Shown one piece after another: positions 1 to 5,491 of a stretch of DNA of 9,395 nucleotides. Source of the stretch: Actinomycetales bacterium (GTDB lineage Bacteria; Actinomycetota; Actinomycetes; Actinomycetales; JAHECE01); the NCBI GenBank assembly GCA_024641895.1, contig JAHECE010000079.1, positions 1,448 to 10,842 on the forward strand. The letters are read 5' to 3'. Under the pieces are notes generated by a model, which was not told where the DNA came from, made no database searches, and was given only the letters and a program-made list of their open reading frames with translations. A program made the translations under genes and the position numbers. The stretch's first letter is position 1, and the number at the start of each line of letters is the position of its first letter.

Positions 1-758
1 GCCGACCTCGCCCACCCGCGCTCCTGCGCCAGTCGCTCCAGCGCTTCCGCCTCGGGCGAGCGGACGACGACGCCCGGCTCGGCGATCGCCGCGAGCTCGG
101 CCAGCGACGAGGCGTGGACGAGTCGGCCCTTGGTGATGATGACCACGTCGTCCACGGTCTGCTGGACCTCGCCGAGCACATGGCTCGAGACGATCACCGT
201 GCGTCCCTGTGCGGCGAGATGTCGCAGGAACGTCCGCAGCCACACGATGCCCTCGGGGTCGAGGCCGTTGGCCGGCTCGTCGAGCAGCAGGACCGGTGGG
301 TCACCGAGCAGGGTTGCGGCGAGCGCGAGTCGCTGGCGCATCCCGAGCGAGAAGCCGCCCACCCGGCGGGAGCCGACCTCGGCGAGGCCGACCTGGGTCA
401 GCACCTCGTCAGCGCGCGCGTCCGGGACCCCGATCTGGGGCGCCAGCACCCGGAGATGGTCTCGGGCCGTCCGGCCCGGGTGGAACCCGGTCGACTCGAT
501 CGCCGCGCCGACGACGTGCCCGGGTCTAGGGATGTCGGCGTAGGCCCGCCCCCCGATCGTGGCGGTCCCGGAGGTCGGGCGCACCAGCCCCAGCAGCATG
601 CGCAGGGTCGTCGTCTTGCCGGCGCCGTTCGGGCCGAGGAAGCCCGTGACGCGACCTGGACGAACGGTGAAGCTGAGGTCGTCGACTGCCCGTACCGGGC
701 CGAAGTCCTTGGTCAGTCGGTCGACGCGGACGACGCCGTGCTCAGCTGGCTCGTTCAC
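1..758 (-). CDS. ABC exporter ATP-binding protein (ABC-2/DrrA-like), 3' end outside window
   Basis: This is the ATPase subunit of an ABC exporter; it hydrolyses ATP at the inner face of the membrane to drive a separate permease, which is not in the window. 252 codons are present and the reading frame runs off the left edge. Visible motifs are Walker A GPNGAGKT (residues 42-49), the signature FSLGMRQRL (136-144), Walker B VLLLDEP (156-162), the D-loop around GLD (165-167) and the H-loop His193 in SSHVL. The FSLGMRQR signature and overall layout resemble actinobacterial ABC-2 or drug-resistance ATPases (DrrA/NatA type) rather than importers. The GTG start at 758 is well fixed: GGAGG lies 7 nt upstream, and an in-frame TGA lies upstream with no other start codon between. 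It is the third gene of a regulator-kinase-ATPase operon, so it probably exports whatever the kinase senses. The substrate cannot be read from the sequence. Confidence 0.93.
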   Translation of the reverse strand, partial: MNEPAEHGVVRVDRLTKDFGPVRAVDDLSFTVRPGRVTGFLGPNGAGKTTTLRMLLGLVRPTSGTATIGGRAYADIPRPGHVVGAAIESTGFHPGRTARDHLRVLAPQIGVPDARADEVLTQVGLAEVGSRRVGGFSLGMRQRLALAATLLGDPPVLLLDEPANGLDPEGIVWLRTFLRHLAAQGRTVIVSSHVLGEVQQTVDDVVIITKGRLVHASSLAELAAIAEPGVVVRSPEAEALERLAQERGWARS

Positions 759-802
759 CTGTGGTCCTCCCGCTCGTCGCTCGAGGTTTCATGGTCCGTC
801 AT
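755..802 (-). CDS. Possible 15-codon coupling ORF between kinase and ABC ATPase
   Basis: A minus-strand ATG at 802 opens an ORF of 15 codons (MTDHETSSDEREDHR) that stops with TGA at 757-755. Its ATG overlaps the kinase stop as ATGA, and its stop overlaps the ATPase start as GTGA. It is highly charged and polar, with no domain. I see no Shine-Dalgarno site before its ATG, so if translated it would depend on ribosomes finishing the kinase. The simplest role is a relay that keeps kinase and ATPase translation coupled across the short gap. It may equally be chance, because stop/start overlaps are common in GC-rich operons. No function is claimed for the peptide. Confidence 0.3.
   Translation of the reverse strand: MTDHETSSDEREDHR
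766..770 (-). promoter_or_regulatory. Shine-Dalgarno site of the ABC ATPase gene
   Basis: On the minus strand GGAGG lies 7 nt before the GTG at 758. It sits inside the 15-codon ORF that separates kinase and ATPase, so ribosomes ending that ORF stop right on the ATPase start. It decides the GTG start. Confidence 0.7.
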
Positions 803-1944
803 CGTGCCGCGCCCGCGCCCGCGCCCGCGCCCGTGCCGGGGCCGGGGCCGGTGGCGGGCAGCCGGACGCGGAGTGTCGCGCCGGTGGCGGATCGGTCGTC
901 GCCGGGGTCCAGGGCGGTGATCGTCCCGCCGTGGAGCGTCACGGCCCAGCGTGCGATGGCCAGGCCGAGACCCGTGCCGCCGGTGCTCGGCGCGTTCCTG
1001 CGACCCTGAGCCTGCCCGGTCCCGAGCCGGAACCGCTCGAAGATGCGCTCCCGGTCGGCGGGGTCGATGCCCTGCCCCTGGTCGGCGACGTCGATCACCA
1101 CGTCCTGGGCGGAGGTCCCGGCCACGACGCTGATCGTGCCGCCGGAGGGCGAGTGCCGCGCCGCGTTCTCGAGCAGGTTGCCGATCACCTGGTGCATGCG
1201 CTCGGGGTCCGCCCGCACCCGGAGCCCCTCGGGCGCGGAGACCACCCACCGCACGTCTCGTCCGGCGGCTCGGGCCGCGATGCCGGCCGTGGACACGACG
1301 TCCTCCAGGAAGGAGCGGACGTCGAGGTCCACGAGGTCGAGCCCGACCGCCCCGGCCTCGAGCCTGGAGAGGTCGAGCAGCGACGCAAGGAGGCGGCCCA
1401 GCCGCTCCGTCTGGTCGAGCGCCGAGCCGAGGGAGTCGGCGTCGGGCTCGACGACGCCGTCGGCCATGTTCTCGAGCTGGGCACGCAGGGCCGCGAGCGG
1501 CGTGCGCAGCTCGTGGGAGACGTTCGCGATGAGCTCGCGCCGCTGCTCGTCCACAGAGGCGAGGTCCTCGGCCATGGAGTTGAAGGCGGCGGCCAGCTGA
1601 CCGACCTCGTCGCGGCTGGTGGCCCGCACCCGCTGCGTGTAGTCGCCCCTCGCCATCGCGCGCGTCGCCGCCGTCATCTCCCGCAACGGGGACGTCATCC
1701 CGTGCGCAAGGAGCTGTGTGACCAGCAGCGACGCGAGGATCGCGAGGGGCAGCGTGCGGGACGGGCCGAGGTTTCCGCGCAGGCCGAGCCACGTGATGAA
1801 CGCCGAGACCGTGACGGTGGCCGCGACGAGGACGCCGAGCTTGGCCTTGATCGACCGCAGCCAGTCAAGGGGCCGCAGGTCCCGGTTGACCCGCGGCGTC
1901 GGTGCCGGTCGATCGGTCCGCCGGGTCTGGGCGTCGCGGCTCAT
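799..1944 (-). CDS. Sensor histidine kinase with HAMP domain and very short extracytoplasmic loop
   Basis: This 381-aa membrane kinase autophosphorylates on histidine and passes the phosphate to the regulator encoded just upstream. Order of parts: a basic cytoplasmic N-terminus; TM1 about 37-55; a loop of only about 8-10 residues; TM2 about 64-81; HAMP about 82-134; the dimerisation/phosphoacceptor helix with His144 in NVSHELRTP; then the HATPase domain with the N box around Asn260 (LLENAARHS), G1 box DQGQGID (288-294), F box FERF (303-306) and G2 box GTGLGLAI (323-330). It has no room for a periplasmic sensor domain, so the signal is likely read in or at the membrane. The chosen ATG (1944) is 11 nt after the regulator stop; its Shine-Dalgarno site is weak, so translation may be coupled. 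The open frame extends to 2055 inside the regulator gene, but those starts would force a long overlap. The C-terminus ends in a Gly-Ala/Pro tail coded by a hexanucleotide repeat. Confidence 0.93.
   Translation of the reverse strand: MSRDAQTRRTDRPAPTPRVNRDLRPLDWLRSIKAKLGVLVAATVTVSAFITWLGLRGNLGPSRTLPLAILASLLVTQLLAHGMTSPLREMTAATRAMARGDYTQRVRATSRDEVGQLAAAFNSMAEDLASVDEQRRELIANVSHELRTPLAALRAQLENMADGVVEPDADSLGSALDQTERLGRLLASLLDLSRLEAGAVGLDLVDLDVRSFLEDVVSTAGIAARAAGRDVRWVVSAPEGLRVRADPERMHQVIGNLLENAARHSPSGGTISVVAGTSAQDVVIDVADQGQGIDPADRERIFERFRLGTGQAQGRRNAPSTGGTGLGLAIARWAVTLHGGTITALDPGDDRSATGATLRVRLPATGPGPGTGAGAGAGAAR
809..832. repeat. Hexanucleotide tandem repeat (GCGCCC)x4 in the 3' end of the kinase gene
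   Basis: Four perfect copies of GCGCCC on the plus strand are followed by degenerate GC-rich copies up to about 856. Read on the minus strand they encode the alternating Gly-Ala tail of the kinase (about residues 370-379), after a Gly-Pro stretch. Each unit is two codons, so gain or loss of a unit keeps the frame and only changes tail length. The repeat ends about 8 bp before the kinase stop. Confidence 0.85.
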
Positions 1945-1954
1945 CGTGGCCGGC

Positions 1955-2683
1955 TCAGACCGGGCGTGTTGGCTCGAGGGCATACCCGACGCCGTGCACG
2001 GTCCGGATGAGGTCGGAGCCGAGCTTGCGGCGCAGGGCCTTGACGTGCGAGTCAACCGTGCGGGTACCGGAGGCGTCGGCCCAGTCCCAGACCTGCTCGA
2101 GGAGCTGCTCCCTCGTGAGAACGGTGCGTGGGCGCTCGGCGAGACAGGCGAGCAGGTCGAACTCGGTCGGCGTCAGGTGGACCTCGTCGACGCCGCGGCG
2201 GACGCGGCGCTGCGCGTGGTCGATGACGAGGTCCCCGAGCTCCGCGGGCGGGCCGCCGTGCCCGGCCCCCGCGGCGTGGTGCGAGCGTTCGACGCGGCGC
2301 AGCAGCGCCTTGAGCCGGGCCACGAGCTCCCGCATCGAGAAGGGCTTGGTCATGTAGTCGTCCGCGCCGACGCCGAGGCCGACGAGCATGTCCGTCTCGT
2401 CGTCGCGGGCGGTGAGCATGAGGACGGGCACGGGCCGCTCGGCCTGCATCCGGCGGCACGCCTCGAGTCCGTCGATCCCGGGGAGCATCACGTCCAGGAC
2501 CACCGCGTCGGGTCGCTCGGCTCGGTTCGCCGCAACGCCGCTGAGGCCGTCCGAAGCCACCGTGACCCGCCAGCCTTCCGCTTCGAGGCGGCGTGCGATC
2601 TCGGTGGCGATCGCGTGCTCGTCCTCGACGACGAGCACCCGGACCGGGGCGGGTCCGGTAGCACCCACCGCCGCTGCGCCCAT
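1955..2683 (-). CDS. OmpR/PhoB-family response regulator
   Basis: This 242-aa DNA-binding regulator is the likely partner of the kinase encoded 10 nt downstream. The receiver domain spans about residues 14-125, with the acidic pair Glu20/Asp21, phosphoacceptor Asp64 (VVLDVMLPGIDG), switch Thr91 and Lys113 in MTKPFSMREL. The OmpR-type winged helix covers about 150-236, with the recognition-helix region around RTVDSHVKALRRKLG and the terminal VHGVGYAL hairpin. All residues needed for phosphorylation are present. I chose the ATG at 2683; a GTG at 2704 in the same frame would add 7 residues and cut the divergent spacer to about 23 bp. Neither start has a strong Shine-Dalgarno site. It is the first gene of the leftward operon and by family habit likely regulates its own operon and the ABC exporter; the divergent CNNM genes may also be targets, since the promoters would share the same short spacer. 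Confidence 0.94.
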   Translation of the reverse strand: MGAAAVGATGPAPVRVLVVEDEHAIATEIARRLEAEGWRVTVASDGLSGVAANRAERPDAVVLDVMLPGIDGLEACRRMQAERPVPVLMLTARDDETDMLVGLGVGADDYMTKPFSMRELVARLKALLRRVERSHHAAGAGHGGPPAELGDLVIDHAQRRVRRGVDEVHLTPTEFDLLACLAERPRTVLTREQLLEQVWDWADASGTRTVDSHVKALRRKLGSDLIRTVHGVGYALEPTRPV

Positions 2684-2727
2684 GCCGCAAGCCTGGCACA
2701 CCACGCTGCGGTTAGGCTGGTACCACT
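2684..2727. promoter_or_regulatory. Divergent promoter region, with a candidate rightward -10 box
   Basis: This 44-bp spacer separates the regulator operon from the CNNM operon. On the plus strand TAGGCT (2713-2718) fits the actinobacterial TANNNT -10 consensus. It ends 9 nt before the ATG at 2728, the spacing expected if transcription starts at or just before that ATG (leaderless or near-leaderless). A CTGGCA at 2693-2698 is a poor -35 candidate with only 14 bp spacing. An 8-bp palindrome TGGTACCA (2718-2725) overlaps the presumed start site. I could not find a convincing leftward -10; that promoter may be weak or may lie further upstream. Confidence 0.35.
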
Positions 2728-2808
2728 ATGAGCGGCTCTCGTCGCAGCCGCCACCGCGGCGGCGTCACATCCTTGCGGTCCTGCGACCTCCCGGCGGACC
2801 TGTGCTGA
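2728..2808 (+). CDS. Possible 26-codon leader ORF ahead of the first CNNM gene
   Basis: An ATG at 2728 opens a 26-codon ORF (5 Arg, 5 Ser, 2 Cys, ending in Cys) that stops at TGA 2806-2808. The CNNM start GTG at 2802-2804 lies inside its last codons, in another frame. The GTG has only a weak Shine-Dalgarno site, while the leader ATG follows a TANNNT -10 box closely enough to be leaderless. If real, the peptide would couple or control translation of the membrane protein, as leader peptides do for some Mg2+ transporter genes (mgtL upstream of mgtA is the known precedent, with no sequence relationship seen here). It could also be a chance ORF in a short 5' leader. Confidence 0.35.
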   Translation: MSGSRRSRHRGGVTSLRSCDLPADLC

Positions 2809-4190
2809 CGACCTGGCTCCTCGTGGCCCTGGCTATACCGCTGACGGCCGGCACCGCCCTCTTCGTCGCGGCGGAGTTCGCGCTCGTGGCCCTCGATCCT
2901 TCGGCGGTCGACCGACGCGTCGCCGACGGGGACCGTCGTGCGATCCCCGTCGCGCGCGCGCTGCGGGGACTCTCGACCGAGCTGTCGGGTGCCCAGGCCG
3001 GCATCACCGTGACCACGATCCTGCTGGGCTACACCACGCAGCAGGCGATCGCCTCGCTCCTGCGCGAGCCCCTCGGCAACGCGGGGCTCGCCGAGGCCGC
3101 CGCGGCAGCCTCGGCCGTCGTGATCGCCCTCCTGGTGGTCAACACGTTCTCGATGGTGTTCGGCGAGCTCGTGCCCAAGAACATGGCGCTCAGCGACCCT
3201 CTGCGCACGGCCCGGCTGGTCACGCCGCTCCAGAGCGGTTTCACCGCCGCCCTGCGACCGGTCATCGCCGTGCTGAACAGGTCTGCCAACAAGATCCTGC
3301 GCGCCGTCGGCGTGGAGCCGCGGGAGGAGCTCTCCGGTGGCCGCTCCGCCAGCGAGCTCGCGGCCCTCGTCCGTCGGTCGGCCCAGCTCGGCACGCTCGA
3401 CATCTCGACGGCCACGCTGCTCACCCGGTCGATCGGCCTGAACGCCCTGACCGCGGTCGACGTCATGACCGATCGCCAGCGGATGCGGGTCGTGTCCCGG
3501 GAAGACACGGCGGCCGATGTCGTGGCCCGCGCTCGCGCGACCGGCCACTCCCGTTTCCCGGTGATCGACTCCTCGCGAGACGACGTCGTCGGCCTGGTCA
3601 ACCTGCGGCGGGCGATCGCCGTTCCCTACGAGCGGCGCTCGGAGGTCCCGGCTGCGGCGCTCATGGTCGAGGCGCCACGCGTGCCCGAGACCGTGCGGCT
3701 CGCCCCTCTCCTGGTACAGCTCCGCGACGAGGGGCTGCAGATGGCGATCGTCGTCGACGAGTACGGCGGCACGTCCGGCGTCGTCACGCTGGAGGACGTC
3801 GTCGAGGAGCTCGTCGGGGACGTGATGGACGAGCACGACCCCCGCCGTGCCGACGTGCGCTCGGGCCCGGCGCTCTCCTGGATCGTCTCCGGCCTCCTGC
3901 GTCCGGACGAGCTGTACGACCAGACCGGGCTCACGGTTCCCGACGCTGCGCCCTACGAGACGCTCGGCGGCCTCGTGATGACGGTGCTCGGGCGGATTCC
4001 GCAGGAGGGCGACGAGATCACGGTGGCAGGCGTTCATCTGCGGGTGGAACAGATGGATGGTCGGCGCGTGGAGACGCTCCGCGTCGCCGCGGTCGCGCCG
4101 CCGGGCGAGCCCGACGGCGCGGGCCGAGGTACGACCGCGCCCCAGGTGCGCGGAAGCCGGGTCCTGCGCGCCGATGAGGACGTCTCATGA
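2802..4190 (+). CDS. CNNM/CorC family membrane protein, full length (CNNM + CBS pair + CorC domain)
   Basis: This 462-aa integral membrane protein belongs to the CNNM/CorC family, whose characterised bacterial members export Mg2+ (for example MpfA). The N-terminal CNNM (DUF21) domain covers about 1-185, with hydrophobic segments near 3-30, 65-85 and 98-120, and the conserved GELVPKNMAL at 121-130. The CBS pair runs about 215-340, with HSRFPVID (249-256) and the family hallmark DEYGGTSGVVTLEDVVEELVGD (319-340; D319 to D340). The C-terminal CorC/HlyC domain is about 355-430, followed by a disordered tail. The first CBS motif reads GLVNLRR (264-270) where the usual acidic residue of a K-D pair is missing. 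The GTG start at 2802 leaves the typical short N-terminus directly before the first membrane segment; no other ATG, GTG or TTG lies in frame nearby upstream. It overlaps the next gene by ATGA, and the pair resembles the adjacent Rv1842c/Rv1841c of Mycobacterium tuberculosis in order and size. Confidence 0.92.
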   Translation: MLTTWLLVALAIPLTAGTALFVAAEFALVALDPSAVDRRVADGDRRAIPVARALRGLSTELSGAQAGITVTTILLGYTTQQAIASLLREPLGNAGLAEAAAAASAVVIALLVVNTFSMVFGELVPKNMALSDPLRTARLVTPLQSGFTAALRPVIAVLNRSANKILRAVGVEPREELSGGRSASELAALVRRSAQLGTLDISTATLLTRSIGLNALTAVDVMTDRQRMRVVSREDTAADVVARARATGHSRFPVIDSSRDDVVGLVNLRRAIAVPYERRSEVPAAALMVEAPRVPETVRLAPLLVQLRDEGLQMAIVVDEYGGTSGVVTLEDVVEELVGDVMDEHDPRRADVRSGPALSWIVSGLLRPDELYDQTGLTVPDAAPYETLGGLVMTVLGRIPQEGDEITVAGVHLRVEQMDGRRVETLRVAAVAPPGEPDGAGRGTTAPQVRGSRVLRADEDVS

Positions 4191-5221
4191 GCACCTGGAC
4201 GGCGTTGCTGATCGCGGCCGCCCTCCTGGGCGCGAATGCGTTCTTCGTCGGCGCCGAGTTCGCGATCATGTCGGTCCGCCGCTCCCAGATCGAGCCGCTG
4301 GCGGCTGGGGGCTCCCGGGCGGCGCTCACCGTCTTGTGGGCGATGGAGAACGTCTCGCTCATGCTCGCGTGCGCCCAGCTCGGCATCACGATCTGCTCGA
4401 CCGGTCTCGGCGTCGTCGCGGAACCGGCTCTCGCGCATGCCGTCGAGGGCCCGCTGCTGGCCATGGGGCTCCCCGAGCAGGCCTCCCACGTGGTCGGCTT
4501 CACGCTCGCGCTCGGACTGGTCGTGTACCTGCACGTGGTGGTAGGCGAGATGGTGCCGAAGAACCTCGCCGTCGCGGGCCCGCTCCGCGCGGCGCTCTGG
4601 TTCGGCCCGCCCCTGGTCCTGCTCTCCCGGCTCGTGTCGCCGGTGATCCGGTTGCTGAACTGGGCCGCCAACGCCGTGCTTCGAGCCTTCGGCATCGAGC
4701 CCAAGGACGAGGTCGTCTCGGCGTTCACCGCGGAGGAGGTCGCCGCGATCGTCGAGCGTTCGCGAGCGGAGGGCACCATCGCGGACGACCTGGGACTCCT
4801 CACCGGTGCGATCGAGTTCTCCGAGGCGACGGCGTCGTCGGTGATGGTCCCCAGGGAACGGCTGGTCGCTCTGGAGTTCGGCTCGACACCGGACGAGCTC
4901 GAGCGGGCCGTGGCGCGAACGGGCTTCAGTCGCTTCCCGGTCGTCGACGCCCAAGGCGTCGCGCTCGGGTACCTCCACCTCAAGGACGTGATCCACGCCG
5001 AGGGAGCGGCTCGCCATGTGCCGGTGCCTCGCAGCCGGGTCAGGCCGATGGCCGTCGTGGCGCCGGATGACGAGATCGAGGACGTTCTCGCCGTGATGCA
5101 GCGCAGCGGAGCGCACCTGGCGACCGTGATGGTCGACGGCGAGCAGCGCGGCGTCGTCTTCCTCGAAGACATTCTCGAAGAGCTCGTCGGAGAGGTCCGC
5201 GACGCGATGCAGCGGGCGTGA
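4187..5221 (+). CDS. CNNM/CorC family membrane protein lacking the CorC domain (CNNM + CBS pair)
   Basis: This 344-aa second CNNM protein starts within the stop of the first (ATGA), so the two are translationally coupled and probably act together. The CNNM (DUF21) domain is about 1-180, with hydrophobic segments near 4-30, 58-78 and 100-122 and the conserved GEMVPKNLAV (120-129). The CBS pair covers about 212-340: GFSRFPVVD (246-254) and GYLHLKDVIH (261-270) in the first, and GVVFLEDILEELVGE (322-336) in the second. Unlike its partner it has no DEYGG motif (the place reads VDGEQRG) and no C-terminal CorC/HlyC domain; the protein ends right after the CBS pair. This shorter partner is the normal form of the actinobacterial tandem, so I read it as intact rather than truncated. 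The expected role is Mg2+ or related divalent cation transport, possibly as a heteromer with its neighbour; ion and direction are inferred from family only. Confidence 0.92.
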   Translation: MSTWTALLIAAALLGANAFFVGAEFAIMSVRRSQIEPLAAGGSRAALTVLWAMENVSLMLACAQLGITICSTGLGVVAEPALAHAVEGPLLAMGLPEQASHVVGFTLALGLVVYLHVVVGEMVPKNLAVAGPLRAALWFGPPLVLLSRLVSPVIRLLNWAANAVLRAFGIEPKDEVVSAFTAEEVAAIVERSRAEGTIADDLGLLTGAIEFSEATASSVMVPRERLVALEFGSTPDELERAVARTGFSRFPVVDAQGVALGYLHLKDVIHAEGAARHVPVPRSRVRPMAVVAPDDEIEDVLAVMQRSGAHLATVMVDGEQRGVVFLEDILEELVGEVRDAMQRA

Positions 5222-5339
5222 ACTCGATCACACGGCGCCAGTCGAGGGGCTGATCGGGAATAGTCGGGCGCATCCGGGTCGCGTGAGTGTCCTCCCAGGT
5301 CAGGGTGGTCAAGGTGGCGGTCCTGACGGCTCTTGGGCC

Positions 5340-5390
5340 GGAGTCCAGGCCTGGATTCCCGCAAACGGGCAGGACCGGGGGTCTCTCCGG
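5340..5390 (+). terminator. Cluster of three hairpins, candidate terminator of the CNNM operon or structured leader
   Basis: First, a near-perfect palindrome GGAGTCCAGGCCTGGATTCC (5340-5359), which folds as an 8-bp stem with one G-U pair and a GGCC loop. Second, CCCG-CAAA-CGGG (5358-5369), which overlaps the first and so competes with it. Third, CCGGGG-GTCT-CTCCGG (5375-5390), with one G-U pair. No U-tract follows. The overlapping arms of the first two could act as a switch, but the stems are short and GC-rich DNA makes such stems by chance. Confidence 0.35.
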
Positions 5391-5393
5391 GCT

Positions 5394-5422
5394 TTGGTGC
5401 GGCGCGGTGCGCTGGCTACCGT
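5394..5422 (+). promoter_or_regulatory. Candidate promoter of the M23 peptidase gene
   Basis: TTGGTG (5394-5399) and TACCGT (5417-5422) are separated by 17 bp and fit a relaxed sigma-70-type -35/-10 pair (TTG and TANNNT). Transcription would start near 5429, leaving a leader of about 60 nt before the TTG start. The AT-richer sequence CCGTTATCGGATC here stands out from the GC-rich surroundings and may also be a regulator site. This rests on motif matching alone. Confidence 0.3.
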
Positions 5423-5481
5423 TATCGGATCGAGACCGAACCGAAGAGACTCGGGCACGGCCCGCCCAGACCCTGCTACCC

Positions 5482-5486
5482 GGAGG
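5482..5486 (+). promoter_or_regulatory. Shine-Dalgarno site of the M23 peptidase gene
   Basis: GGAGG lies 5 nt before the TTG at 5492 and is the reason for choosing that start. A second GGAGGAG at 5497-5503 precedes a TTG at 5511, but that codon is in another frame. Confidence 0.55.
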
Positions 5487-5491
5487 ACCCG

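Larger units (their letters stand above)
5222..5491. other. Non-coding spacer between CNNM operon and M23 gene, with hairpins and a possible promoter
   Basis: This 270-bp stretch has open frames but none with a credible start, Shine-Dalgarno site or protein-like composition. The first 110 bp hold nothing I recognise. The middle contains three close hairpins (5340-5390) and the last 100 bp a promoter-like pair. It is long for this compact region and may carry a terminator for the CNNM operon, a structured 5' leader for the M23 gene, or both. Confidence 0.6.

Noticed and set aside
559..2010. Long plus-strand open frame antisense to the kinase and ATPase genes
   Set aside because: It is antisense to two proteins with complete motif sets, has no recognisable domain and is Arg/Gly/Pro-rich, typical of shadow frames in GC-rich DNA.
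1945..2055. Upstream extension of the histidine kinase to a start at 2055
   Set aside because: It would overlap the regulator gene by about 100 bp and the added residues lack any pattern; the ATG at 1944, just after the regulator stop, is the natural start.
2712..4037. Long minus-strand frame opposite the first CNNM gene
   Set aside because: Its Arg/Asp/Gly/His-rich composition mirrors the real gene; no domain or good start.
5417..5440. MtrA binding site (paired GTAAC/GTTAC-type repeats)
   Set aside because: Only one degenerate half (GTTATC) is visible and no second half with correct spacing.
5340..5450. c-di-AMP (ydaO-type) riboswitch upstream of the M23 gene
   Set aside because: The context fits, but I do not see the conserved GGGGUGAAUC-like and CAGCUAACC-like segments. 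A covariance search would settle it.
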